Below are positions 33,283 to 43,073 of a stretch of DNA of 52,508 nt, in pieces. The DNA is taken from contig NZ_JASBRW010000027.1 of NCBI RefSeq assembly GCF_030149235.1, positions 1 to 52,508 on the forward strand. The letters run 5' to 3'. A program made the position numbers and the translations under genes. Under the pieces are notes generated by a model. The model saw only the letters and a list, made by a program, of their open reading frames with translations. It was not told where the DNA came from and searched no databases. The stretch's first letter is position 1. The number at the start of each line of letters is the position of its first letter. The DNA is from Maricaulis sp. GTDB taxonomy: Bacteria > Pseudomonadota > Alphaproteobacteria > Caulobacterales > Maricaulaceae.

Positions 33283-34061
33283 TCGGTCTTTTTCGGCTCG
33301 TCTTCGGCGGCGGCATCCGCATCCGTATCGGCTTCAGCAGCCGGCACATCAGCGTCCTGTGCCTCATCAGCCGGTTCAGGCTTGGCCGGGGCTTCCGCTG
33401 CGGGTTCTTCTGCCGGCTCTGGTGCGGATTCCTCTGCAGGTTGAACCGGGGCCTCCTCACTGGCAGCGGGCTCCGGCGCCGCAGCCGGTGCGACAGCGGC
33501 AGGCTGGTACAAGGACGGCGTATCATCCATACCCTCGAGCGCGCCGCCGCGTCGCTTCATCTGCGCAAACCAGATACCGAAGGCCACAATGGTCAGCCAG
33601 AAGCCGAAATAGAGCCCAGTCTGGGCGCTGGAGACAATCGCCTCGCCAATGGCTTCATTGGCTTCGATATGCGCGGTGAAGGCATCGGTGAAAGCCGGAT
33701 CCTGGACGGCCTCTGCAAAGGCCTGGTCATCTTCGACATCGACACCGTTTTCCGCCGCGAAATCACGCATGGCGGAGATCACGCCCGGCATGAAGGCGAC
33801 GATGGCGCCAATCCCACTCACGACCCAGCCAACAACGACCGGGAGAAGACCCAGGGCCCGGCCCCGTTCCGCATGGGCCCGGCGATTGGCGTGAATGGAA
33901 AAGACGAAGAAACCGACGAGCAGTGCTCCGGCCCAGCCGTTGAGATGCATGATACCGGACTTCATCCGCCAGAAATCAAAGATCGCCAGCACAACCAGGC
34001 CCAGGATGTAGGCGGTGGTGGATGCACGGAAGGTCGGCAGGAAGAGCACGCCCGGATTCAT
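33279..34061 (-). CDS. Membrane protein with acidic Pro/Ala/Glu-rich tail
   Basis: Not recognised by family. It is 260 residues. About four hydrophobic segments lie in the first 170 residues ([67 protein letters not shown]). They are separated by a helical polar region ([22 protein letters not shown]...). A cytosolic-looking tail of about 75 residues is very rich in Ala, Pro, Glu and Asp (ending AEDEPKKTD). ATG 34061 follows TAAGGGGAATCGAC. It lies 105 bases after the DUF805 gene on the same strand. The tail composition resembles disordered linkers. Confidence 0.75.
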   Translation of the reverse strand: MNPGVLFLPTFRASTTAYILGLVVLAIFDFWRMKSGIMHLNGWAGALLVGFFVFSIHANRRAHAERGRALGLLPVVVGWVVSGIGAIVAFMPGVISAMRDFAAENGVDVEDDQAFAEAVQDPAFTDAFTAHIEANEAIGEAIVSSAQTGLYFGFWLTIVAFGIWFAQMKRRGGALEGMDDTPSLYQPAAVAPAAAPEPAASEEAPVQPAEESAPEPAEEPAAEAPAKPEPADEAQDADVPAAEADTDADAAAEDEPKKTD

Positions 34062-34166
34062 GTCGATTCCCCTTAACTGGATACTTGGCGTATTACCCAT
34101 AGAGGACCGGGATGCGTCAACGCTCAGAAGACGCCAATTTCACCGGGGTGATTGGGAAGACGGGTC

Positions 34167-34649
34167 TCAGGCCGGATCGACCGGCTTGGCCTCGCCCTCG
34201 ATCACCGGGGCCGAACCATAGGCATTCTCGCCGGTATCACCCTGGGCCAGCCCGACCCAGAGCGTGTAGGCAACCCAGACGAAGGTATCGAGCAGGCCCA
34301 GAAGCATCACCGCGCCACCGGCCGAGGCCAGGGCCCAGGGGTCGACATCGCCATTGCCCAGGATGATGGAGAGCAGTGTTCCGCCCATCACCATGCCGAC
34401 AATGGCCCCGACGATCAGCCGGATCACCCAGGGGATAATGTGCAGGACGGCGCTGCGGCCGGCATCATGCAGGCGTTTGCCGTAAACGCAGAAGCCGACA
34501 TAAATCAGGCCGAGCCAGATCAGCCCGCCGATCAGGGGAATGAAGCTGAGCAGTAGGTTGGCGCCGATAATGACGAGCACGCCTTTCCAGAAATCATTCT
34601 GGCCGATGCGGCCGTTTAGATTGAAGAGCAGCGTCTTCCAGTCCGTCAT
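34167..34649 (-). CDS. DUF805 membrane protein
   Basis: A 160-residue inner-membrane protein of the DUF805 family (YhaH/YhaI-like). The N-terminal LLFNLNGRIGQNDFWKGVLV and central YGKRLHDAGRS motifs are diagnostic. This copy has an unusually long C-terminal half with two more hydrophobic segments (LIVGAIVGMVMGGTLLSIIL and AVMLLGLLDTFVWVAYTLWVG). ATG 34649 follows GGAGGGTGCGGGG. It begins 14 bases after the pccA stop, so it may be co-transcribed with pccA. Function is unknown. Confidence 0.88.
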   Translation of the reverse strand: MTDWKTLLFNLNGRIGQNDFWKGVLVIIGANLLLSFIPLIGGLIWLGLIYVGFCVYGKRLHDAGRSAVLHIIPWVIRLIVGAIVGMVMGGTLLSIILGNGDVDPWALASAGGAVMLLGLLDTFVWVAYTLWVGLAQGDTGENAYGSAPVIEGEAKPVDPA

Positions 34650-34663
34650 CCCCGCACCCTCCA

Positions 34664-36673
34664 CTAGGCGAATTCGATCATCAGCTCATCTGCAGCGACC
34701 GAAGCGCCCGCTTCAACATTGACCGATTTGATGGTGCCGTCCTTTTCCGCTCGGATGACGTTTTCCATCTTCATCGCCTCGACCACGAGCAGCGCCTCGC
34801 CAGCCTTGACCTCCTGGCCCTCTTCGACGTCGACCTTGACGATCAGTCCGGGCATCGGGCTGATCACCAGCTTGGCGGTATCGGCCTTTTCTTTTTCCGG
34901 CAGCAGGGCATGCAGCTCGGCCGAGCGCGGCGTGCAGACCAACGCGGTCACGGAGTAACCGCGATGACGCAGGGCATATCCCTCGGTCTTATTGGAAAAG
35001 ACGACGGCATAGTCCTCACTATCAATGCGCGCCTCGAACAGAACGTTGCCAGGCAGCCAGGCCGTTTCCAGCGTGATGCGTTCCGGACGCAGCGACGGGA
35101 TCCACAGGCTCGCCTTGCCCAGAGCGGACATTTCCACCTCGACCGGAATATTCCGGCCATCCATCAGCACAACCCATTCGCGCGTCACCTCGACCGGCGC
35201 ATCGGCCAGGCGGCCGTCGGTCTGCGCCGCGCGCCGCTCCATCACCTCGTGCACATAGGACGCGGCGGCGGCGATGTAGACCAGCTGGTCCTCTCGCGGC
35301 GCGGTGCCGTTGAAACCCTCTGGGAAGTGCTCGGCGATATAGCCGGTATTGATCCGGCCGGAGCGGAAATCCGCCTCGTCAAGAACGGCCGACAGGAAAG
35401 GGGCATTGGATTGCAGACCTTCCACATGCAGGCGATCGAGGGCCGCGGCCAGGGTATCGATCGCGGCCTCGCGGGTCTTGGCATAACCAATCACCTTGGC
35501 AATCATCGGATCGTAGAAGAGCGAGATCTCATCGCCTTCGCGCACACCGCTGTCGATGCGCAGCGTGCCCCCGGCGAGATTGCCCTCTTCCGGCTCGGTA
35601 AAGCGCTTGAGACGACCGATGGACGGCAGGAAACCGCGATACGGGTCCTCGGCGTAAAGGCGCGCTTCCACGGCCCAGCCGTCGATCTTGACCTCACGCT
35701 GGGTCAGTTCCAGCTTCTCACCGGCCGCCGAACGGATCATCTGTTCAACCAGGTCGAGCCCATGCGTCATCTCGGTGACCGGGTGCTCCACCTGCAGGCG
35801 GGTATTCATTTCCAGGAAGTAGAATTTGCGGTCCTTGTCGACGATGAACTCGACCGTACCGGCGCTGTCGTAGTCCACGGCCTTGGCCAGTGCCACGGCC
35901 TCGGCCCCCATGGCGTCGCGGGTCTTCTTGTCGAGGAAGGGCGACGGGGCTTCCTCCAGGACTTTTTGATTACGGCGCTGGACTGAGCATTCACGCTCGT
36001 CGAGATGGATGACATTGCCGTGTTTGTCGCCCATCACCTGGATCTCGATGTGGCGCGGCTCGACGATGAATTTCTCGATCAGGATGCGGTCATCGCCAAA
36101 GGAGGTGCGGGCCTCATTGCGGGCCGCCTCGAAACCCTCGCGGACCTCGGTCTCGTCGTGGGCAATACGCATGCCCTTGCCGCCACCGCCGGCCGAGGCC
36201 TTGAGCATGACCGGATAACCGATCGCCTTGGCCGCTGCCACGGCGGTATCGGCATCATTGATCTCGCCATCCGCGCCCGGAATGGTCGAAACGCCGGATT
36301 TGGCGGCGAGCTGTTTGGAGCGGATCTTGTCGCCCATCGCCTCAATGGCGTTCACATTCGGCCCGATCCAGGCCACGCCCGCCTTTTCCAGTTCGGCCGG
36401 GAAAGCCGCGTTTTCCGACAGGAAGCCGAAACCCGGGTGAACCGCGTCAGCGCCGGTTTCCTTGATCGCCTCGAGGATCTTGTCCATGCGCAGATAGCTG
36501 TCGCCAGGAGCCGGCGGGCCGATGAAGACGGCCTCATCGGCCATCTCGACCGCCATGGAATCAGCGTCGGCCTCGGAATAGACAGCCACGGTGGGAATAC
36601 CTAGGCGGCGGCAGGTCTTGATAACCCGGACTGCGATCTCGCCGCGATTGGCGATCAGGATCTTTTTGAACAT
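34664..36673 (-). CDS. pccA: Propionyl-CoA carboxylase, biotin-carrying alpha subunit
   Basis: A 669-residue alpha subunit: biotin carboxylase domain (ILIANRGEIAVRVIKTCRRLGI; ATP loop KASAGGGGKGMRI; FYFLEMNTRLQVEHPVTEMTHGLDLVEQMI), BT domain, and biotinyl domain with VVEAMKMENVIRAEKDG and PMPGLIVKVDVEEGQEVKAGE. The MPGLIVxVxVxxGxxVxxGx stretch and overall length fit propionyl-CoA carboxylase. The matching beta subunit gene is at 41.4-42.9 kb. The pair makes methylmalonyl-CoA from the propionyl-CoA produced by isoleucine, valine or odd-chain fatty acids. Confidence 0.93.
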   Translation of the reverse strand: MFKKILIANRGEIAVRVIKTCRRLGIPTVAVYSEADADSMAVEMADEAVFIGPPAPGDSYLRMDKILEAIKETGADAVHPGFGFLSENAAFPAELEKAGVAWIGPNVNAIEAMGDKIRSKQLAAKSGVSTIPGADGEINDADTAVAAAKAIGYPVMLKASAGGGGKGMRIAHDETEVREGFEAARNEARTSFGDDRILIEKFIVEPRHIEIQVMGDKHGNVIHLDERECSVQRRNQKVLEEAPSPFLDKKTRDAMGAEAVALAKAVDYDSAGTVEFIVDKDRKFYFLEMNTRLQVEHPVTEMTHGLDLVEQMIRSAAGEKLELTQREVKIDGWAVEARLYAEDPYRGFLPSIGRLKRFTEPEEGNLAGGTLRIDSGVREGDEISLFYDPMIAKVIGYAKTREAAIDTLAAALDRLHVEGLQSNAPFLSAVLDEADFRSGRINTGYIAEHFPEGFNGTAPREDQLVYIAAAASYVHEVMERRAAQTDGRLADAPVEVTREWVVLMDGRNIPVEVEMSALGKASLWIPSLRPERITLETAWLPGNVLFEARIDSEDYAVVFSNKTEGYALRHRGYSVTALVCTPRSAELHALLPEKEKADTAKLVISPMPGLIVKVDVEEGQEVKAGEALLVVEAMKMENVIRAEKDGTIKSVNVEAGASVAADELMIEFA

Positions 36674-36778
36674 TGAGGCCCCAAATCGGAAACGGACAGG
36701 ACGTCCAGCTGGTGTCAGGGTTTAGCGTGGCTTCGCGCGCTGCAGCAAGTGCGCGCCTGCGTCTTTGCCACTACGCGT

Positions 36779-37234
36779 CTAATCGTCCTCATCGGGAAGC
36801 CGGTCCAGCCAGTCGAATTCGATCGCCCGCAAACGCCCAACCACAGTAACCAGGAAGGCGGTTGACCAGCCGATCAGCAGGAAGCCGTTAAAACCCTCAA
36901 TGGCCGCCACAAGGCGCCACTGGCTCTCGATATAGACGTCGCCCATGCCCAGCGTGGTGAAGGTCGAGATCGAGAAATACAACGCCTCCTCGAAGGTCGC
37001 GAACTCGCCGAGGCCGTAATAGAGCACGGCATAGGCCCACATTTCGATCGAGTGTATAAAGAAGAGACCGAGCACGACTATCAGGATGAAGACGGACTGA
37101 CGCAAGAGGCTGCGGCGCGGATGCAGGTGATTGGACCGGGCTCGCATTATGCCCATCAGCACCATCAGGCCGAGCATGTGTATGATCACCGTGCCGACCG
37201 CCATCAGGCCGGATACCAGTAATGCCGCGCCCAT
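36779..37234 (-). CDS. Two-helix potassium channel pore protein
   Basis: A 151-residue protein with three hydrophobic stretches and an ion-channel pore loop. FATFEEALYFSISTFTTLGMGDVYIESQWRL contains the selectivity filter TLGMGD, a K+ channel-type TxGxGD. The helix after it (FNGFLLIGWSTAFLVTVVG) is the inner helix. There is no voltage sensor or cytosolic RCK domain. It belongs to the simple Ion_trans_2 class; ion and gating are untested. It is the first of two divergently arranged membrane genes; the plus-strand gene starts 109 bases away. Confidence 0.85.
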   Translation of the reverse strand: MGAALLVSGLMAVGTVIIHMLGLMVLMGIMRARSNHLHPRRSLLRQSVFILIVVLGLFFIHSIEMWAYAVLYYGLGEFATFEEALYFSISTFTTLGMGDVYIESQWRLVAAIEGFNGFLLIGWSTAFLVTVVGRLRAIEFDWLDRLPDEDD

Positions 37235-37342
37235 ATGCCCCTCCTGGCTGCATCTTTGTCCTTAGCAACAATAAGGAAATCGCGCGAATCTGGCCTTCCG
37301 GCAAGACTGCGTTAGTGTCGCGCCTGAACTGAGGGGAATCAG

Positions 37343-38209
37343 ATGAGTCGTCCGATCTACAAGATCTCGTCCATTGCACGTCCGTTGGAGCCGAAATACC
37401 CGACCAATCTGGCCGTGCTGATCCTGCTGCCGATCGCCGGCCTGATTGTGGGGGCCGCCGCCTGGGAATTTCGCGATGCCAGCATGCTGGAAGCCGCCGC
37501 AACAGGCGGCGAAGGCGCTCTCGTCGCTTTCATCGCATGGGCGTTGGGCCGCGAGCTCGACCCCGACCGCAATGAGGCCGCCTTCATCGGCATGGCCCTC
37601 GCGGTTGCTGTGGTCGCGATCGGCTGGTCGCCGGCGGTCTGGTCACTGGCCCTCGCCCTGATGGCCACGCGGATTGTCAACCGCACCGTGGGACAGCCGG
37701 CCAAGGCATCAGACCTGGTCCTCGTGCTTGGCCTCGCGGCAGCGGCGGTGTTCCGCGATGGAGTCTGGCTGATGGGCGCGGTTTTCGCCCTCGCCGTCAT
37801 ATTCGACGTCATGCTCGATCGGACGCGAGTGCTCAGTCTGATCTTCGCCTTCCTCGGGGTTGGCTTGTCGGTTTTTGTTCTGGTCGAGCGCGGCGGAGAG
37901 CCGATGGCCCTGATCGAGGCCGGGCTGGCGGCGGTGGAGATCGAATGGATGATCACCACCGGCATCGTCGCTGCCATATACGCCCTGATGCTGCTCAGCC
38001 TGCCGCCGGTCGAGAGCGTCGGCGACGCCACAGAGGCCCCGCTCGATCGCATCCGCATACGCGCCGGCGGGCTGATCACGCTGCTGGCCGTGTTCGCGTC
38101 CCTCGCCGAAGGCCAGGACGCGCTGCTGGCCAGCCTGCCAATCTGGGCCGTGATCGCCGGTGCAATCCAGGCGCGGGCCATGCCCAAGGCAACGGGTCGC
38201 GCCAGCTGA
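37343..38209 (+). CDS. Hypothetical polytopic membrane protein
   Basis: Not recognised. It is 288 residues with about eight hydrophobic segments spanning residues 23-280. Acidic/basic loops such as GRELDPDRNEAAF and MLDRTRVLS lie between them, and a short basic C-terminus follows. ATG 37343 follows GAGGGGAATCAG, a good ribosome site. It is divergent from the K+ channel gene. No motif points to a transporter family. It is followed by a 440-base gap before the convergent propeller gene. Confidence 0.72.
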   Translation: MSRPIYKISSIARPLEPKYPTNLAVLILLPIAGLIVGAAAWEFRDASMLEAAATGGEGALVAFIAWALGRELDPDRNEAAFIGMALAVAVVAIGWSPAVWSLALALMATRIVNRTVGQPAKASDLVLVLGLAAAAVFRDGVWLMGAVFALAVIFDVMLDRTRVLSLIFAFLGVGLSVFVLVERGGEPMALIEAGLAAVEIEWMITTGIVAAIYALMLLSLPPVESVGDATEAPLDRIRIRAGGLITLLAVFASLAEGQDALLASLPIWAVIAGAIQARAMPKATGRAS

Positions 38210-38649
38210 AACACCGACTCTGAGCCCCGACCGCCCGGCTCGACGCTATTGGACGCCCGGAATGGGCGTGGCGGATGATGTATCGGAAAATGCCGAAACT
38301 TTTAAACCGAGCTCACCACTCACCGCCCCAGGTCATTGGTTTGTTAGGCCTTTGCCACCTGACGCCAAACACAACGCAATCCCCCACCGCCCCGTTTAGA
38401 CCGCCAAAATGCTCCTGAACCGCATGCATTGACCTTACGGAATGCTGCCCGCCCCGACATCAGACCGGGTTAAGCGACAAAGCGGGGTCGGCCTAGGGCA
38501 TAAGCCGCCAACGCCCCGGCCGGACCACCCCAGGGCGGGCACGGGTCGGCGCCACGAAGAGCCGACTTTAAGCCCACTGCAAGGACATCCCTCTATTGCA
38601 TTGTTTTTATTTCGACCTGCCGGTTAGTTCTCATAGCAAATGGGGCACC
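38210..38649. other. 440-base gap between convergent genes
   Basis: No convincing gene: short open frames here have no ribosome site or family resemblance. A hairpin ACGCCC-GGAAT-GGGCGT lies at 38253-38269. A weak TGCAA/TTGCA stem near 38580-38602 is followed by TTGTTTTTATTT (to about 38612), which could end a plus-strand transcript. This leaves room for a small RNA, but none can be assigned. Confidence 0.4.
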
Positions 38650-39636
38650 CTATTCGCCCCGGGCCGGAGCCCAGGCGAGCCCGTCTGGCTCGTCACCGGC
38701 CACGACTCGTCCGCTCACGGTGAGGCTCTCCGGGTCGATAATGGTGACGAAGTCATCCTGGGTATTGGCGACGAAGACGCGGCTGCCATCCGGCTGCATC
38801 AAGATGCCGACCGGGACAGCTCCGACCCCCACTGATCCAATCGTCTGACGGCGCTCTGCATCAATCACCGCGACGGCGTTTGAGGCCGCATTGGAGACAT
38901 AGACCTGCGCGCCATCAGGCGTGAATTTGAGCCGGATCGGGAGCTCGCCGCCACTTGGCAGACGAGCAATTTCAGTCATGTCTTCAGTGGAGTAGACGCG
39001 AATCTCATTGTCCTGCCTCATCCCGACCCAGAGTTCTGAGCCATCCGGCGACACATCAATGGCCTCCGGGCCATTGCCGCTTTCAATGATCGAAACCTCA
39101 TCGCGCACCAGGTCGATCACGGTGATCGACTGGCCGGAGAGATTGGCGACATAGATGGCGCTATTGTCCGGCGCCACGGCGAGCTGGTGACTGCCCGGCC
39201 GGCCGGTATCCCAGCTGCGCGAGATCACACCCGTGGCGGTGTCGAATTCAACGATCCGGTTGGTACGCTCCGCAGTGACCCAGACATGGGCGCCATCATT
39301 ACTGGTCCAGATGCCGTGCGGACCGCGATATTCCCCGAGCGACCAGGTCGCAATCGCGCTGTCGGTTTCCAGGTCGATCACCGTCAGGCTGTCGCCATAG
39401 GACCCGCCATAATCGGAGACATAGGCGAACCGCGCATCGGGTGAGACATGCACTTCATGCGGATTGGGCTGGGTGGGGATAACCGCCCCCTCTTCCAGCG
39501 TCACAGCGTCGACCAGGGAGACCGTATTGGCGGCCTTATTGACCACGACCAGACGGTCTTGAGCCTGGGCCCCGGCACCCAGCGTCAGGGCCAGCACCAA
39601 AGCGCTCGTGCTCATCCAATTCTGCAGCGTCGTCAT
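38650..39636 (-). CDS. Exported YVTN-repeat beta-propeller protein
   Basis: A 328-residue protein with signal peptide (WMSTSALVLALTLGAGAQAQ). It has seven or so repeats of the surface-layer YVTN type: ANTVSLVDAVTL, DARFAYVSDYGGSYGDSLTVIDL, GAHVWVTAERTNRIVEFDT, SAIYVANLSGQSITVIDL, SELWVGMRQDNEIRVYST, AQVYVSNAASNAVAVIDA and SRVFVANTQDDFVTIIDP. Such propellers are usually binding modules in the periplasm; some accompany quinoprotein or cytochrome systems, none of which is adjacent. Function is unknown. Confidence 0.88.
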   Translation of the reverse strand: MTTLQNWMSTSALVLALTLGAGAQAQDRLVVVNKAANTVSLVDAVTLEEGAVIPTQPNPHEVHVSPDARFAYVSDYGGSYGDSLTVIDLETDSAIATWSLGEYRGPHGIWTSNDGAHVWVTAERTNRIVEFDTATGVISRSWDTGRPGSHQLAVAPDNSAIYVANLSGQSITVIDLVRDEVSIIESGNGPEAIDVSPDGSELWVGMRQDNEIRVYSTEDMTEIARLPSGGELPIRLKFTPDGAQVYVSNAASNAVAVIDAERRQTIGSVGVGAVPVGILMQPDGSRVFVANTQDDFVTIIDPESLTVSGRVVAGDEPDGLAWAPARGE

Positions 39637-39748
39637 CGCTATCCTCCCCGATCTTGCGATACCAGCAGGTCAAAGCCCGTACTGTTGGCCGGCGAATTAC
39701 GCCGCTCGGGTCATTTGGAAAGGCACAGCACTGATGCGCGGTCAGGAC

Positions 39749-40258
39749 TCAGTCGCCTTCCGGCTCGGCATCGGCCAGCAGGAGGTCGACAGGCGGGGCC
39801 TGGATGGCATGGTCCTCGACCCAGCCCCAGCGGCAATCGCCATTATAGGTCCGCATGCGCTCGGCCTCGACATCCAGCGCGCACTGGTCGAGATCAAAGC
39901 CGTAGACAACACCGACCCAGTCGGTCGGAACCGCTTCGGTCTGTCGATTGGCCCGGCGGCAGGCATAGGCCGCTTCACCGGCGAGTGCCGTGTCGATCGG
40001 GGCGTAGGACGCCCCCGGCCCCGCCCAGACAATATGCACTTGCGGCCCGTTGCGCGGATCATGGTCGGGGTCACGGGCAAACTGGCTGGCCACGCAGAGC
40101 GACAGGCCGTCATCGCGACCATAACGGACTGGTTCGGTGGCGATATTCACACGCACCGGCTCGGCCTGATCGCTCGCCGCCGCAACCGCATTGATCGGTA
40201 GCAGGGTGAGGATCGCAGCCGCAGGCGCGAGAATGAATGCCGTTACCAGTCGCCACAT
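39749..40258 (-). CDS. Hypothetical periplasmic protein
   Basis: Not recognised. It is 169 residues with a cleavable-looking signal (LVTAFILAPAAAILTLLPINAVAAA). The mature part has four cysteines (LSLCVASQFA; AYACRRANR; DQCALDVEAE; NGDCRWGWVE), consistent with two disulfides in the periplasm. The segment YAPIDTALAGEAAYACRRANRQTEAVPTDWVGVVYGFDLDQC may form the core. It is 112 bases downstream of the YVTN propeller gene on the same strand. No catalytic motif is visible. Confidence 0.68.
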   Translation of the reverse strand: MWRLVTAFILAPAAAILTLLPINAVAAASDQAEPVRVNIATEPVRYGRDDGLSLCVASQFARDPDHDPRNGPQVHIVWAGPGASYAPIDTALAGEAAYACRRANRQTEAVPTDWVGVVYGFDLDQCALDVEAERMRTYNGDCRWGWVEDHAIQAPPVDLLLADAEPEGD

Positions 40259-40504
40259 CGGGCTATTACCTTTGCGATTCGGATGGGCGAAGCGTTAAGA
40301 CCGCCCAGCCGGCTCAACATGCCCACGCCACTGCATGCGCAGAAGAGGGATCAGCGGCGGATTTATACCGCTTCCTCACGGCATGAGTGTGATAACCGTC
40401 ACTGAGAATGATCTTTACAGCCTGTCCGTGTCCTACCGGCCACATATTATCTAGGGAGTTGGTGTGGCTTTGCGCGCGCTCCGAGTAGGCGTAAGCTTGC
40501 CGCC

Positions 40505-41377
40505 ATGAAACTGTCTGATGCCCTGTCTCGCGAGGAATTGCGCGCCCTGTCGCAGGCCTCGAACTGGCGCGGCGGCCTGATGCTGGGCGGCAATCTTGTC
40601 ATGCTCGCCGCGGCCCTGGCGCTTAGCGCCGTGGAGCCGCTTTTCGCGCCGCTCTCCATCCTGCTGATCGCCGGTCAGCAGCTGGCCTTCGCTATTGTCA
40701 TGCATGACTGCGCTCACAAGGCGCTGTTCCGTACGCCCTGGCTCAACGAGTTTGCCGGCAAGTGGATTGGCGGCGCCGCGATTGATGCGCCTTTCCTCGC
40801 CTATCGCGCCTATCATTTCGAACATCACAAGCATGCCGGCACGGACCAGGACCCGGACCAGGGCCTGGTGAAGCATTATCCGGTGAGCCCGGACAGCCTG
40901 CGCCGCAAGTTCATCCGCGACCTGACCGGTCAAACCGGGATCAAGGAAGTCATGGGCAGCTGGCGCGCGCCCACCTTTGCCGCCAAGGCGCCCTTCCTCG
41001 CCTTCCACCTCGCACTGGTCGGCCTTTTAGCTCTGACCGGCGCGCTCTGGACCTACGCCCTGTGGTGGGCGGCACGTATCTTCATCTTCCCGGCAATAAT
41101 GCGTATGCGAAATATCGGTGAACACGGCGTCGCCCTGGACCGCTATGACATCGAACCACGCCGCAATACCCACACCACAAGGGCCCGCTGGTGGGAGGTA
41201 CTTACCGTCGCGCCGAACAATGTGAACTACCATCTCGAGCACCACATGTTCGCATCAGTCCCGCCCTATCACCTGCCCAGGCTGCATCGGCTGCTGGCCG
41301 AGCGGGGTTATTATGACGGGTATGACTGCGTGACGGAAGGGTATCCGGCGATGCTGCGGAAGGCTGTGCGGGGATAA
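40505..41377 (+). CDS. Membrane fatty acid desaturase
   Basis: A 290-residue di-iron membrane desaturase/hydroxylase. Three histidine boxes are visible: MHDCAHKALF (HxxxH, about residues 76-85), YHFEHHKHAG (HxxHH, about 103-112) and YHLEHHMFAS (HxxHH, about 241-250). Hydrophobic stretches between them give about four membrane helices. Enzymes of this class desaturate or hydroxylate lipid acyl chains or carotenoids; the specificity cannot be read. The redox partner is not adjacent. It is convergent with pccB, 12 bases between stops. Confidence 0.9.
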   Translation: MKLSDALSREELRALSQASNWRGGLMLGGNLVMLAAALALSAVEPLFAPLSILLIAGQQLAFAIVMHDCAHKALFRTPWLNEFAGKWIGGAAIDAPFLAYRAYHFEHHKHAGTDQDPDQGLVKHYPVSPDSLRRKFIRDLTGQTGIKEVMGSWRAPTFAAKAPFLAFHLALVGLLALTGALWTYALWWAARIFIFPAIMRMRNIGEHGVALDRYDIEPRRNTHTTRARWWEVLTVAPNNVNYHLEHHMFASVPPYHLPRLHRLLAERGYYDGYDCVTEGYPAMLRKAVRG

Positions 41378-41389
41378 TTCCGCCCGCCC

Positions 41390-42922
41390 CTAGAGCGGTA
41401 TATTATCGTGCTTCTTCCAGGGGTTTTCCGCCTTCTTGTTCTTCAGCGTGCGTAGCGCTGCGATCAGGCGTTTGCGGGTGTTGCGTGGCATTATGACGTC
41501 ATCGATATAGCCGCGGCCGGCCGCAATGAAGGGGTTGGCGAAACGGTCTTCGTATTCCTTCACATGCTCGGCCATCTTGTCGGCATCACCGAGATCCTTG
41601 CGGTGAATGATCTCGGCCGCACCCTTGGCGCCCATGACCGCGATCTCGGCGGTCGGCCAGGCGTAGTTCACATCACCGCGCAGATGCTTGGAGCTCATCA
41701 CATCGTAAGCACCGCCATAGGCCTTGCGGGTGATGACGGTGAGCTTGGGCACGGTCGCTTCGGCATAGGCGAAGAGGAGTTTGGCGCCGTGCTTGATGAG
41801 GCCGCCATATTCCTGCTTGGTGCCCGGCAGGAAGCCCGGCACGTCGACGAAAGTCACCAGCGGAATGTTGAAGGCGTCACAGAAGCGCACGAAGCGGCCG
41901 GCCTTGCGGCTGGCATCGATGTCGAGCACGCCGGCCAGGCTCATCGGCTGGTTGGCAACAAAGCCGACAGGCTGACCATCGAGGCGGCCGAACCCGACCA
42001 CCATGTTGGAGCCGTAGTCCGGTGCGATCTCGAAGAAATCGCCCTCATCCGCCACCTTCTCGATCAGCTCCTTGATGTCATAGGGCTTGTTCGGATTGGA
42101 CGGGACCAGCGTATCAAGGCTCGCCTCGGAACGATCGGCACTGTCATAGCTCGGGCGCTTGGGCGGGTTTTCGCGGTTGGAGAGCGGTAGGAAATCGACC
42201 AGGCGGCGCAATTGCACCAGGGCCTCAAGATCATTCTCGAACGCGCCGTCAGCGACACCGGATTTCTTGGCGTGCACGGAAGCGCCGCCAAGCTCTTCGT
42301 GGGTCACTTCCTCATTGGTGACGGTTTTGACCACGTCCGGGCCGGTCACATACATGTAGGAGGTGTCCTTCACCATGAAGATGAAATCGGTGATAGCGGG
42401 CGAATAGACATCACCGCCGGCACAGGGCCCCATGATCATGGAAATCTGCGGCACCACGCCGGAGGCCAGCGTGTTCTGCAGGAAGATATCGGCATAGCCC
42501 CCCAGAGAAGCGACGCCTTCCTGGATGCGGGCCCCGCCGGCGTCAAAGATACCGATCACCGGGGCGCCATTCTGGATCGCGGCCTTCTGGATCTTGACGA
42601 TCTTCTGGGCATGGGTCTCCGACAGCGAGCCGCCGAAGACGGTGAAATCCTTGGAGAAGAGATAGACCAGGCGGCCATTGATCGTGCCATGACCGGTGAC
42701 AACGCCATCGCCCGGGATCTTCTTGTCGGCCATGCCGAAATCATTGCAGCGATGCTCGACGAACATGTCCCATTCTTCAAAGGAGTCATCGTCGAGCAGC
42801 AATTCGATCCGCTCACGCGCGGTCAGCTTGCCCTTGGCGTGCTGGCTTTCGATACGCTTCTCACCCCCGCCGAGGCGCGCCTGGGCGCGTTTCGCATCGA
42901 GTTGTTCCAGCACGTCTTTCAT
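41390..42922 (-). CDS. pccB: Propionyl-CoA carboxylase beta subunit
   Basis: A 510-residue carboxyltransferase that carboxylates propionyl-CoA from PccA-biotin. Signatures are [103 protein letters not shown] and [23 protein letters not shown]. The ARIQEGV stretch and VPGFLPG are typical of PCC-beta rather than MCC-beta. It lies 4.7 kb upstream of pccA in transcriptional sense, with unrelated genes between. Confidence 0.95.
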   Translation of the reverse strand: MKDVLEQLDAKRAQARLGGGEKRIESQHAKGKLTARERIELLLDDDSFEEWDMFVEHRCNDFGMADKKIPGDGVVTGHGTINGRLVYLFSKDFTVFGGSLSETHAQKIVKIQKAAIQNGAPVIGIFDAGGARIQEGVASLGGYADIFLQNTLASGVVPQISMIMGPCAGGDVYSPAITDFIFMVKDTSYMYVTGPDVVKTVTNEEVTHEELGGASVHAKKSGVADGAFENDLEALVQLRRLVDFLPLSNRENPPKRPSYDSADRSEASLDTLVPSNPNKPYDIKELIEKVADEGDFFEIAPDYGSNMVVGFGRLDGQPVGFVANQPMSLAGVLDIDASRKAGRFVRFCDAFNIPLVTFVDVPGFLPGTKQEYGGLIKHGAKLLFAYAEATVPKLTVITRKAYGGAYDVMSSKHLRGDVNYAWPTAEIAVMGAKGAAEIIHRKDLGDADKMAEHVKEYEDRFANPFIAAGRGYIDDVIMPRNTRKRLIAALRTLKNKKAENPWKKHDNIPL

Positions 42923-43073
42923 GGCGTCCGCCCCGTAAAACTGAGTCTTCTACCCCGCTCGATAGCAGAGGCGGCGTGGGCGAGGCAATTCGCAGCCGCG
43001 TCCGCGCTGCATCCAATCGGGTATCGATGCGCATCCAATCCACAAAGAAACCAGGCTTGGAGTTCCCGCCGCC

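Noticed and set aside
38442..38627. 61-residue open frame in the 440-base gap
   Set aside because: No ribosome site, Pro/Arg-rich composition expected of random GC-rich frames.
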